NCBI GenBank assembly: GCA_001310555.1 | Contig: BAXO01000131.1 | Location: 1 to 11,120, forward strand | DNA: 11,120 bases | Direction: 5' to 3' | Source: Bacillus sp. JCM 19058 | GTDB taxonomy: Bacteria; Bacillota; Bacilli; Bacillales_H; Bacillaceae_D | Shown: positions 1 through 8,460 of the stretch, one piece after another | Numbering within the stretch: position 1 is the first letter of the stretch | Layout: every line of letters begins with the position of its first letter | Notes under the pieces: generated by a model | What the model was told of the DNA's origin: nothing | Seen by the model: only the letters and a program-made list of their open reading frames with translations | Databases searched by the model: none | Made by a program: the position numbers and the translations under genes

Positions 1-49
1 TCATAAGTCAATGACTGAGTGTAAGATCCGAACACGATCATTTGATCAT

Positions 50-170
50 TGATTTCCACTCTAGGTGGTCGCTTTCCGCGGGCGGCTGGTAAGCCTTCGT
101 CGGGCAAAGCCCTCCTAGTCTTACCGGGGCCTTTCCTCCCGCAGGAGTCGACCACTTGCCATTCCAATCA
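50..170. repeat. Intergenic palindromic repeat element (Bacillaceae type)
   Basis: GC-rich block in an AT-rich surround with nested inverted repeats. TGATT (50-54) pairs with AATCA (166-170), GTGGTCG (65-71) with CGACCAC (149-155), GGTAAG (88-93) with CTTACC (120-125), and GGGC (102-105) with GCCC (109-112). Motifs such as CTTTCCGCGGGCGG and CCCGCAGGAGTCGA are, from memory, typical of dispersed intergenic repeats of alkaliphilic and related bacilli. No ORF of a transposase is present, so this is a non-coding REP/MITE-like unit. The exact ends are inferred from the outermost TGATT/AATCA pair. Confidence 0.7.
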
Positions 171-422
171 TTGCCATTTAAAATAGCGAATAATTATGTG
201 TATTCGACTAATAATATTCGAATTTATTTTCAAAATAGGCATTTATGAAATTGACTCAATCGGATTCTTTATATAATTTAGCTAAAATTAGCTTGCCCTA
301 CTTTAAATTGATCGAACTGCTTTTCAAAGCGATTGTTGTTCAGCTAACTAACGTATTCATCGTCTGTTGATACGAACAATTTTTTTTATAGCATCTGATT
401 CATTAGGCTGACCTTTTCAGGC
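171..422. other. AT-rich intergenic stretch, no gene seen
   Basis: No convincing coding frame, RNA gene or terminator on either strand. It contains a short direct repeat TATTCGA (201-207 and 215-221). A TTGACT (251-256) and TATAAT (272-277) pair sits at a short 15-bp spacing with no plus-strand gene after it. Confidence 0.5.
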
Positions 423-841
423 TTATACCTTTTCCGCAAGTTCTTTGATTTTCGGCAAGTTCATATCCCAGCCAGCTACCGCACCAAGGTAGCATTTTTC
501 ACTGTCAGGCTTATTTGCAAAATCACCATGCGTCACAGAAAGCGCTGTCTTTCCATTTTGCACCTCCAACTTAAGTACCACAATGTCCTGGTGCGTCGTA
601 AAGCTGTATTTGATCAGCCTTTGAGGTTCGATGGCGATGATTTCCCCTTCTAAATCGATACTGTTGGAGGACGTTTTCCAGTACATCGTGCTCCCTTGCT
701 CCCAATCAGATTCCAAGGCTCCAAAATCAGGCCAAAATTGCTCGATCCATTGTTTGCTTAGAGCCGGATTCGTTAACACTTCCCAAACCTTGGAGGTGGG
801 GCATTGATTTCAACCGATTTTTCAACGATAAGCTCTTTCAT
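423..841 (-). pseudogene. SRPBCC / AHSA1-type domain protein, frameshifted near the N-terminus
   Basis: This is a small soluble START-like (SRPBCC, Activator of Hsp90 ATPase homolog 1-like) protein, a fold with a hydrophobic ligand cavity; its role here is unknown. The long open part (423-779) has the family's look: a VLTNPxxxxxW segment, a central EGEIIAIEP...LIKYSF strand pair and a C-terminal GW...LPKIKELAEK helix. The expected N-terminus lies just upstream in another frame. An ATG at 839-841, preceded by AGAAGG at good spacing, gives MKELIVEKSVEINAP, but this frame stops at 773-775. Adding one C to the CCCC run at 798-801 continues it as TSKVWEVLTNP, giving about 139 aa, the usual family length. 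I therefore call one gene with a single-base loss. It may instead be a sequencing error. Spacing to the DinB gene suggests independent transcription. Confidence 0.8.
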
Positions 842-864
842 AAGAAACCTTCTTTCTAAATTTT

Positions 865-892
865 ATTATACGATTTCATGGTTTGCTGACTA
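865..892 (-). promoter_or_regulatory. Candidate sigma-A promoter for the SRPBCC gene
   Basis: On the minus strand a perfect TATAAT (870-865) lies 16 bp after TAGTCA (892-887), which matches the -35 consensus at 4 of 6 positions. It sits 24 bases upstream of the ATG at 841 with an AGAAGG ribosome binding site in between. Confidence 0.45.
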
Positions 893-976
893 TTCATTGT
901 CACTTGTTCCAAGCTTTTGTTTCAGTGTCCGGTTTCTATAAGGCTATATTGGCAAAAATGTAACGTAGTCCCCAAT

Positions 977-1441
977 CTACAATCCTAACCTTTCTAATTG
1001 CCGGCAATGACGCCATATATGAACGATTGCGTGCTCAAACATTTGCTCGATCATATACGTTTCCCCTTCATTCCACGGGGCAATAAAGGCTCGTTCCAGA
1101 TGCTCGTCCTTCATTTGCGCAACGGCCTTCCGGCAGTATGGTAAGCACTCAGAAACGATGAGCTTCCAGTTTTCTATACTTTTATTTTTGGCTAATTCTT
1201 GACGGGAATAAGAAGGAGGAACAACTCCCTCGAATTCCAGCCTTTCCTGCATCCAGCCAAAATAAGGATCGAATATACAGGAAACAACATGGGCTAGTAA
1301 ATCGTGTAGATTGTTTCCCTCTATACCATTGAGCGGGACAAGTAGCGTTTCATCCGTCCACCTGCTCATTTTTCTAAGCAAATAGGTTAACGCCCGTTCA
1401 TGCTCGTCTATCAACGCATGAATTGCATTCCGTTCATTCAT
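977..1441 (-). CDS. DinB-family (YfiT/DinB-like) metal-binding four-helix protein
   Basis: Intact 154-aa cytoplasmic protein. The layout matches the DinB/YfiT-like four-helix bundle superfamily. An N-terminal helix contains HALIDEHERAL, His51 lies in a DLLAHVV helix, and the C-terminal helix carries EHAIVHIWRH, giving His137 and His141. In this family one His from the second helix and a HxxxH pair from the last helix form a divalent-metal site, and all three are present. Members often act as thiol-dependent transferases (for example with bacillithiol) or have no known substrate; nothing here fixes the activity. The ATG at 1441 is preceded by AAGGGG at about 9 bases. A weak promoter-like TTGTCA with TACAAG lies further upstream on the minus strand. 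The gene is flanked by unrelated genes and is probably monocistronic. Confidence 0.85.
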   Translation of the reverse strand: MNERNAIHALIDEHERALTYLLRKMSRWTDETLLVPLNGIEGNNLHDLLAHVVSCIFDPYFGWMQERLEFEGVVPPSYSRQELAKNKSIENWKLIVSECLPYCRKAVAQMKDEHLERAFIAPWNEGETYMIEQMFEHAIVHIWRHCRQLERLGL

Positions 1442-1645
1442 TTAATCAATCCCCTTTTATTAAACACCTTCTTGTACAGTCACTAATTAATTTGACAAAA
1501 TAGCGAGCAAGATGTGCTTTTCAGGTGTGTCCGCCGTATATCAATTAGTATCCCCTATCCAAATATAGGTCAATCTCTTAAACATTTTTCGACGCAAATA
1601 GCTTATTCCCTTTAATAATTTGTTTAGATATTTTTCTCGCATTTA

Positions 1646-1674
1646 TAGACTTTTTTTACCAATTACGTTATAAT
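1646..1674 (+). promoter_or_regulatory. Sigma-A-type promoter for the DUF898-like gene
   Basis: TAGACT (1646-1651, 4 of 6 matches to TTGACA) and a perfect TATAAT (1669-1674) are separated by 17 bp. They are followed by the ribosome binding site AAAGGAGGT (1686-1694) and the ATG at 1702. Spacing and order fit a housekeeping promoter with a very short leader. Confidence 0.6.
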
Positions 1675-1701
1675 TACCTAAGACGAAAGGAGGTATGTTG
1701 G

Positions 1702-2050
1702 ATGCATACAGAAGTTACACCACAAAGGCAAGAGCAAGTAATCATTGAAGTAAAATCCTATTTTGATGGTACTTTGCTGCAATTTATCGGTTGGAACCTT
1801 TTAGGAGTAATTGTCACCGTCTGTACTTTTGGGATTTGTTATCCGTGGGCAGTATGTATGATATACGGTTGGAAAATCAATCATACTGTTGTTGAAGGAC
1901 GAAGCTTCAGTTCCATGGAACGGCCATTGGACTATTCGGTAACTGGATCAATGGTGGCTCCTAACACTTATCACTTTTGGGATTTATAGTTTTTGGCTGT
2001 TTATCGCACTCGAAAAATGGAAAGTACAGCATACTTCTTTCAGGCACTAA
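1702..2050 (+). pseudogene. DUF898-like small membrane protein with two -1 frameshifts
   Basis: The gene encodes a small two-repeat integral membrane protein of unknown function resembling the DUF898 (YjgN-like) family. The first 95-codon frame (stop at 1987-1989) gives YFDGTLLQFIGWNLLGVIVT, then TFGICYPWAVCMIYGWKINH, typical of the first half. The second half is present in two other frames. From about 1917 the frame reads NGTAIGLFGNWI, and from 1952 it reads WWLLTLITFGIYSFWLF followed by IALEKWKVQHT, ending at TAA 2048-2050. One missing base near 1908-1916 and one missing A at 1950-1951 would restore about 116 aa, the expected size. An excellent ribosome binding site (1686-1694) and promoter lie upstream, and a terminator follows, so this is a single-gene transcription unit. 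The family assignment is from recalled motifs. Confidence 0.8.
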
Positions 2051-2081
2051 TCTTACATTTATATCAATTACGAGTACCATT

Positions 2082-2123
2082 AGTAGTACGAACCAGAAAT
2101 AAGGTTTGTACTACTCTTTTTTT
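2082..2123 (+). terminator. Rho-independent terminator after the DUF898-like gene
   Basis: A 13-bp stem, AGTAGTACGAACC (2082-2094) against GGTTTGTACTACT (2103-2115) with a single G-U type mismatch, encloses an 8-base loop. It is followed by seven T residues (2117-2123). It lies 32 bases after the restored stop codon. Confidence 0.85.
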
Positions 2124-2356
2124 ATTCAAAATGATACACATCTTGCTTTGCTAAAAGATATTTCCACTGTCTACTTAACAGGAGGAAGGCACTAACCAAA
2201 TCAAGCATTCTAGGTATGCTTACACAGGCAAATTTATTTAGAATAAGGGATAACGATGATTTATGAATGGCTGACTTAGTAAAACGTTAAGCTTTATTGG
2301 TTTCTCTGCACCACCTTTCAACGATTTCGATAAGAATAAATGGGATGACTCAACAG
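2124..2356. other. Intergenic stretch between convergent units, no gene seen
   Basis: No supported gene. An AGGAGGAAG stretch near 2180 resembles a ribosome binding site but no suitable start codon and frame follow. Only short broken frames occur (for example from the ATG near 2217). A 7-bp inverted repeat AACAGTT/AACTGTT (2352-2358 and 2364-2370) overlaps the end of the next minus-strand gene but has no U tract on that strand. Confidence 0.5.
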
Positions 2357-3956
2357 TTATTCAAACTGTTTAATAACTACAAACCTCGGTCTATAAATGC
2401 TGGCATCCTTCTTATGCATGTCCCAACTGGTCGTATTCACATTATAACTAACGAGCAGTTCACCTGGCTTCGATAAATGTGGGTGGCCCTTCGCATTGTA
2501 TGTATATATACCGTTTCCTTCTTCTGATTCAGAACAATAATAAAGCCTAATAGGATCCGTTAATGGACCTTCAGGTGAATCGCTTATATAGATAGATAAT
2601 CGATTGCCTCCTCCCCACTCTTGAAAAACGGTTACATATTTGCCTGCTAGAAAACCATCAGTGATCACTGAAACACTTAATTCACTAGATATTTCATCAG
2701 CAATAGGTAAAACCGTTTCTTTTTCAGATGTCCAACTGGAGCCATTCCAGAATTCCCATTTGCAAAAATCAACGAACTGTTTCGTTTTGACCCGTGCAAC
2801 TACAAGTTTCGATTGATCTCCAGTTTGTAAACCATAGACATAAATATAGTCGTCTGATGAGGCTGTCTCTTTCGTGTCTAGCATAAACGCAGCCCCAAAA
2901 TAGGTAATATGACCATTTGCAGCTCTATAATATAATGGTGTATCTACTTGAGATTGTAATTCAAGTATGGGGCCACCGTCTTTGATTGGTGCTGACACAC
3001 AGCATATACCGTGTACGTCAAACTGAAACCCTTCCGGTCGATTGGGATTCGGACCTATTATCATAGGCAAACAGTAAAACGTATCGTCGATGACTACTAT
3101 CTTGGTTCCACCGAAACTGTAAAGCATTTAAATCCGGTTTAGCACCGTTAAGTATTCCAAGTGAATTATTAATCATTTGACTTTCTAATCGGTTATTGGT
3201 CGCCTCATCAACAGTACCTATAAACGTATCTCCAAAAATAAAAATTGTCTTGTCCTTGCTGAACTCCTTGTCACCATTAAATGGGATTGAATAGATTCCA
3301 TCAGCACCACTCCAGCCCTTTGTTTGATGAAACAGGTCTGTCCAATTCTTTGAAGGAATAGCGGCCAATCCCGTTCCAGCGTAAAATCGAATATGACTTA
3401 GACCGTATAAAGGCTCATTTCCATCATACCCACCCCAGTTTCCTATTCCGGGGGTAGCTTCAACCGATAGTCGGACATATCTTGCTAAACAATGATTAAA
3501 TTTAATTGGTGAATGAATTCCATCGTCCAAGTTCGTTGCTTGAAGCTTTTTACTTCCATCAGCCATAGCAAGCCGATAAGGATAACCCTCACCCCTCAAC
3601 TCCGTCCAATTGTTTTGGTCAAGAGAATAATCTATTTTTATCTCCTTTACCCCTCTTCTAAATAGATTCGAATAGTAAAGGTGATTTTGGTTATAATTCC
3701 AGACCCACATTTCTCCTAAAGGATATGTAGCCCCTAAATCAAAAATCAAATGAATGTCACCGCTTGTTTCATATGTTAACCACATATCCTTACCTGAAGA
3801 ACTATTATGATGTGTGTCACTTTTATTGATTTTCCCACTGCTCCCACTAGTATTTATAAGATTGCTTACATCCATTCGGTGAAACGTGCTACCATTTTCG
3901 TATACGTTTTGAACAGGTATGAAATCTCCACATTTTGAAGGTGAATAACCTTTCAT
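2357..3956 (-). pseudogene. Discoidin plus propeller (glycosidase-like) protein, paralog 2, internally deleted and frameshifted
   Basis: Two overlapping frames (3018-3956 and 2357-3127) are halves of one gene. From the ATG at 3956 (AGGAGGT at 3968-3962, 5-base spacing), residues about 30-195 form a discoidin/F5-8 type C-like module with LGEMWVWNYN, IDYSLDQNNWTEL and ARYVRLSVEA motifs. A propeller-like domain then starts at WSGADGIYSIPFNG, with IFIFGDTFIG and NNSLGIL. The second frame continues as VIDDTFYCLPMI through YTYNAKGHPHLS and SIYRPRFVV to the stop. Against its upstream neighbour the junction at about 3095-3110 lacks roughly 24 residues before the WxQD motif and changes frame, consistent with a loss of about 74 bp. 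No signal peptide or membrane segment is visible, unlike the neighbour. It lies 26 bases after that gene's stop. The family is recalled as DUF5005/DUF4185-like; the enzymatic activity is not established. Confidence 0.8.
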
Positions 3957-3982
3957 TAGATACCTCCTGTCACTTTTTCCCG

Positions 3983-6280
3983 CTATTTGTTAGAAATGTC
4001 TCTTATTTTAATCCACCTCGGCCGATAAATATCCCCATTTTCCGTATTTCCATTTGGCCTAGTCGAATTAACGTTATAGCTAATTAGCAATTCGTCTCCG
4101 TTAGATAAGTGTGGGTGTGCTTTTGCATTATACGTTATGATTCCATCATCGTTATTGGCCTCAGGAACATAGTATAGAATCTCCTCTGAGAACGGCCCCT
4201 CTGGGTTATCCGCACTACTTATTGCAATATACCCACTCAAAGTATCTTTTTCATAGACTGCTATATATTTGTCTTTGTATGGTCCCGTTTTCATGTAGGA
4301 TACACTTAATTCTGGCGATACACCTTTTACTAATGAAGCGACGTCAAATATATTAGAGGACCATGAATCACCGTTCCAATATTGCCATTCCTCAAATTGA
4401 TCAATCTTTTCGGGCATGACTCGAGCAAGCACTAACTCTTTCATTCCAGATACTAAGTCCAAATATCCATAGACGTACATATAATTATCATCCAGCTCAT
4501 CTGTATCTAATATTGCCGCTCCAAAAATAATACTACCGCTTCCATCTTCTAATGGTTTATACAAAGGAGTATCTATCTGTTTCTGTTCTTCAATGAGCGG
4601 ACCTTCCTCTGATATAGGCATAGTTACCATCGTAACTCCTGCTATAGAGAATTGAAAACCAACCTCGCCATTAGGGTCATCGACCATTAGTAACGGAAAT
4701 AAATACAGCTTATCATTTATAACTACTCCATCCTGGAGCCAATACCAGCTGCCCTTTGGAGAGCCAGCGGTTTTTGGGGTAAATAAATTGACATCACTTG
4801 GATCAGCTGTCCATATAAAATTGATGTTATTCGGTTCCGGCTCAGTTCCTTCCAATATAGCTAATGAATTATTTAACATGCCGGATTGTAACCGTTGTTT
4901 AGACACGGGATGGACATTTCCTATATACGTATCACTGAATAGAAATAGATGCTGTTCTATTCCATCAATTTCATGTAGTGGCAGTGAATAGGTTCCGTCC
5001 GCTCCACTCCAATCACTGTACCTACTAAATAATTCGGTCCATTCGTAGGCAGGCTCAATCGCAAGACCTTGCGCAGCGATAAATTGAACTCCACTTAGTC
5101 CATAAACATAATCATTACCTTCAATCGCCCCCCAATTTCCTTCGTCATGACTTGGGGCAATTTTAATATACTTTGCATGAACTCCATTAAAATTGATCGC
5201 AGAATGATCTTCGACATTTAAATTTGTTGGTGCTAGGCTTGGTTCCCTGTTCCTTTTGCTAATTGATAAGGATACCCCTCCTCTTTTAGTTCAGTCCAGT
5301 TTATTTCGTCTAATGAATAAAATACTCGTATATCTTTTAACCCTCGATTCTCACTTCCCTCTTGATTATAGTTCCAGACCTTCATTTCCTTTATTGGGTA
5401 TGTACCTCCTAAATCAAATGTGAGTGAAATTGGCTCATCCTTTTCAACTCGGCCTAACCACATCGTTTCTTCATCATTGCCGTGATGATCACTATCCTTC
5501 ATTCCAAATGTATTGATTACATTTTCTAGTGCCTTTTTTTTCGTTAATTTCCCCAGTTATCGTTACTGAGATAGGTGTAATTTCACCATTAGGAACCACT
5601 TCAGTCGCATGTTGATACATACGAATTTCACTTAACCCAAAGACCCTGACGTCCTCTGATTCTGACCAATTCCCATCGCCTGGCTTATTCTTTGCAATAA
5701 TTTTCACATAGCGGGCAGGTGCACCTTCAAAATGAATTGGTGTATTTTCTCCATCGTCTAAATTGGTCGCACGTAATTGTTCTGAGCCATCTGCTGGTGC
5801 TAATCGAAAGGGATACCCACTTCCCTTCCATTCATCCCAACGCTCATCATCCGTCGAAAGAAAAATTTGAACATTCTTAAGTCCATAGTTATCTTGTCGC
5901 GTTTTTCATCTTCATCAGTCCCATTATAATTCCATATATGCATTTCCCCTAAGGAGACAATTTCCCCCAAATCGAGACTTATCGATATGTTTTTATTCTC
6001 TTCACTTGCGGTTACTTTCCACATATCAGTCCCTTTATTGGAGTGAGTATGATTTCTCCCTTTAGTACCAGACATCCCAGAATCATTTATAATATTGGCT
6101 ATTTGAAACCCCTCATCAAAGGGACCATCAACAAATGGACTCTCAATCATTGGGCCGAAGGTATGAGGTGCGTCACCCTTTTGAATCTTTGACCCTAGCA
6201 AACCTAGTATTAAAAAAAGTAAGAGCCAGCAAACTACTTATAATTAAGACAATCAGTACTTTTCGATTAAGGAGTCGCAA
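3983..6280 (-). pseudogene. Membrane-anchored two-discoidin plus propeller (glycosidase-like) protein, paralog 1, with four frame breaks
   Basis: Frames at 5800-6201, 5492-5707, 5233-5502 and 3983-4906 are pieces of one protein of about 765 aa. The likely start is TTG 6280 behind GGAGGTG (6293-6287); GTG 6289 and ATG 6295 are in the same frame. Residues about 8-29 are a hydrophobic signal or anchor segment. Two discoidin/F5-8 type C-like modules follow (about 55-220 and 247-402), each with a G-x-MHIWNYN/MKVWNYN strand, an I-x-W-x-E-L/W strand and an ARYVKI/AKYIKI strand. The C-terminal propeller-like domain (about 412-765) begins WSGADGTYSLPL and carries LFLFSDTYIGNV, NNSLAIL and YNAKAHPHLS. 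Breaks: extra A at 6212-6218, missing T at 5902-5906, extra T at 5534-5541, missing base at 5236-5237 (plus-strand letters). Two gains and two losses cancel. It follows the ROK gene by about 70 bases. Discoidin modules usually bind glycans; a glycosidase role is inferred. Confidence 0.8.
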
Positions 6281-6353
6281 TGTCTTCACCTCCATTGATT
6301 CGCTTTAACACCGATATCATATATACACTAGCTCTTGTTGAGTGATTGACTGA

Positions 6354-7262
6354 CTAAATTGCAACGCCTAAAAATATACTTCGCGACGTATCATTAACTG
6401 AGTGAATGACGATCGATTTGTCTTCAATCTCTTCATATAGTTTATCGATAAATAAATCTTTGCTTTTTGCTATTTGGCCGCCAATAACAATTGCTTCTGG
6501 CTGAAAAGAATTTATATAGGTGCTTAGAACTTCTCCTAGATTTTGTCCAAATGTGTTAAATACCTCTTTTGCTTTTTGATGATTATTTCGAGCCATTTCT
6601 GCAAGGAGCTTCACATCGTTATCCTTAATAGTAATTCCCAGTTCTTCAGCTATTTTTAGAATTCCTCTTTTTGAAATATAATCATCGACGATAGAATGCT
6701 TATATGGTTGATCGTAAATCCATCCGTTCTTTGGAATATTATACTTACTTGAGACTGTTTTTCTATTTTCCATAAATGCAGAGCCTAAACCTGTACCCAT
6801 TGTAAGGTAGATCGTTCGGCTAGCATCTTCCTGCTTTCTTATCAGTTCCTCACCTAACGCAAACAATTCCGCATCATTTTTAAAAACGATTTTAAACCCA
6901 TCACTAATTTTAGACTGGAATGAAGGTTCTTGTTTTAATCGCCTCATTAATTCTTGTCGGACATTCATCCCGTATAAAGCTTCGAATTTGTCGACACCTT
7001 TTATATAACTTACGCCTTTTTCATAATCAAAGGGTCCCGGAAATGCATACCCAATTCCTAGTATTTGAAAATCCTTATCCAGCATCATATTTTTTTGTTG
7101 TTTGATAATTGTTAGTAAATTATCAATGATATTCTCTGCCTTATCCTTTGATCTTGATGGAAAAATTGCAAATGAGTTTGGAATGATCTCTCCTCGTTTA
7201 TTTAACACTGCCGCTTTGATAAACGTTCCTCCTACATCAAATGCCATTGTATATTGATGCAA
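6354..7262 (-). CDS. ROK-family sugar kinase
   Basis: Intact cytoplasmic protein of about 302 aa that probably phosphorylates an imported sugar with ATP. From the chosen start, DVGGTFIK (about 9-16) is the phosphate-binding motif, NDAELFALGE (about 129-138) contains the expected catalytic Asp, GTGLG (about 156-160) is the second ATP-site motif, and IVIGGQ lies in the C-terminal lobe. No N-terminal helix-turn-helix is present, so it is a kinase rather than a ROK repressor. The usual zinc motif CxCGxxGCxE is absent; this region reads NGWIYDQPYKHS and the protein has no cysteine. I chose TTG 7262 because GGAGG (7275-7271) lies 8 bases before it. TTG 7277 overlaps that site, and ATG 7247 is too far away. 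It starts 5 bases after the restored permease stop, so the two are probably translationally coupled. The sugar is unknown. Confidence 0.85.
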   Translation of the reverse strand: MHQYTMAFDVGGTFIKAAVLNKRGEIIPNSFAIFPSRSKDKAENIIDNLLTIIKQQKNMMLDKDFQILGIGYAFPGPFDYEKGVSYIKGVDKFEALYGMNVRQELMRRLKQEPSFQSKISDGFKIVFKNDAELFALGEELIRKQEDASRTIYLTMGTGLGSAFMENRKTVSSKYNIPKNGWIYDQPYKHSIVDDYISKRGILKIAEELGITIKDNDVKLLAEMARNNHQKAKEVFNTFGQNLGEVLSTYINSFQPEAIVIGGQIAKSKDLFIDKLYEEIEDKSIVIHSVNDTSRSIFLGVAI

Positions 7263-7267
7263 CTTGA

Positions 7268-8216
7268 TTACCTCCAATTGAATCTATTTACTGTTTTCAC
7301 GCTTTTTTTATTTTGTACACCATCTTCGTAATAGACCCAACGATTACTGAACTTGAAGATAATTAACGTACAAAAAAAGAGTAATAATTAACAAAAACCA
7401 TGCTAAGGCTGAAGCATAACCCAATTGCATATCTCTAAATGCTTTGTTATAAAGATGATAAGCGAAAAATAGAGTCGAATTATTAGGCCCGCCATCTGTC
7501 ATAATATACGCTTGCATAAATATTTGGAATCCAGAAATGACACCCATAATGACATTAAAGAAAATCGAAGGTGATAACATTGGTATTGTAATGCTGAAAA
7601 ATTTTCGGATGTGCCCTGCTCCATCAATTGTCGCAGCCTCATAAAGCGTTTGCGGTATTCCTTGTAATCCGGCGAGGTAAATAATCATAGTCCCGCCAAC
7701 CGCCCATGCATTCATTAAAACAATGGAAGGCTTCGACCATGCTTGATCCGTTAACCAACCTGGTCCATCAATACCAAAATTCATTAAAAATGTATTAATT
7801 AACCCAAAGTTAGGATCGAGTATCCACTGCCACAATAAAGCAACAGCAACCCCGGACACGACCGTTGGTAAGTAGAAAAGCGTTCGAAACAAACGAATTC
7901 CCTTTACATTTTGGTTTAGTAATACAGCAAGTAATATGCCTACCGCTGTATTAATAGGCACGCTTAGTCCAACATAATACAGCGTATTTATTATACTTTT
8001 TGAAAATAATGGATCTTCAAACATTGCTATATAGTTTTTCAACCCCACCCATTGAGGGCTAGCAAACATGTTATAGGAAGTAAAGCTTAAGTATAACGAA
8101 AACAAGATAGGGATCCCCATAAAAAAAACAAGACCGATAAGACCAGGTGAAAAGAATAAATAACCGGTAAGAGCCTCTTTTTTACGTAAACTCATGTCTT
8201 TCTTCCCTTTCGACAT
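7268..8216 (-). CDS. Carbohydrate ABC transporter permease, MalF/UgpA type, C-terminal frameshift
   Basis: Integral membrane subunit of a CUT1-type sugar importer with about six transmembrane segments. The first (LFFSPGLIGLVFFMG) and the EAATIDGA cytoplasmic loop at residues 193-200, which contacts the ATPase, are clear. The ATG at 8216 follows AAGGGG at about 8 bases. As written the frame ends at 7344 with a non-family tail after LAWFLLIITL. Reading the seven-base A/T run at 7372-7378 as six restores a tail with CTLIIFKFSNRWVYYEDG, the typical MalF-type ending, and a stop at 7268-7270, giving about 315 aa. The extra base may be a sequencing or assembly error; if real, the product loses part of its last membrane segment and its tail. 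It lies between the binding-protein gene and the ROK kinase in one operon. Confidence 0.87.
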
Positions 8217-8364
8217 ATCACGTTCCCCTTTACACGTTAGTCATTATCTTTACTAGATAAGTTTTGGAATAGCTAGCTCAATACTTCCCTCCTAAATCGT
8301 TTAGAAGAAAAGTAAAGGCTTCTATTTATTGAATCGTTTAGTAAGGAAGAGAGAGCGAGTACTT

Positions 8365-8442
8365 CGCTTAAATAAGCGATACGGCTTTCGCCTGAAATAG
8401 TCGTCTTTAAGTTTAGAAGGGACGAAAGGGTTCAGGCGAAAG
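8365..8442 (-). repeat. Two intercistronic inverted repeats between the binding-protein and permease genes
   Basis: CTTTCGCCTGAA (8385-8396) is perfectly complementary to TTCAGGCGAAAG (8431-8442), a 12-bp stem around a 34-base loop. A second short palindrome, TCGCTTA/TAAGCGA, occupies 8364-8379. No U tract follows on the minus strand, so a simple terminator is unlikely. In the 244-base gap after the binding-protein stop, such structures commonly stabilise the upstream mRNA so that the binding protein is made in excess; that role is inferred. Confidence 0.65.
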
Positions 8443-8460
8443 TAATCTTTTCTAGTTTTA

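Noticed and set aside
1..60. Minus-strand open frame running off the left edge (around MIVFGSYTQSLTY)
   Set aside because: Too short, reads out of the repeat element, and has no clear ribosome binding site or recognisable family.
251..277. TTGACT and TATAAT promoter-like pair on the plus strand
   Set aside because: Spacing of 15 bp is poor and there is no plus-strand gene or RNA downstream to serve.
2352..2370. Small inverted repeat AACAGTT/AACTGTT as terminator of the operon
   Set aside because: Overlaps the end of the coding frame and has no U tract on the minus strand.
4788..4991. Plus-strand 67-codon open frame
   Set aside because: Lies antisense inside the discoidin-propeller gene, which has clear protein homology on the minus strand; no ribosome binding site.
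5534..5541. Programmed transcriptional slippage in the A/T runs as the cause of the frame changes
   Set aside because: Several breaks lie outside long runs (for example 5236-5237, 10657-10659, 1950-1951), so a shared slippage mechanism cannot explain the pattern.
6920..7105. Plus-strand 61-codon open frame
   Set aside because: Antisense shadow of the ROK kinase gene.
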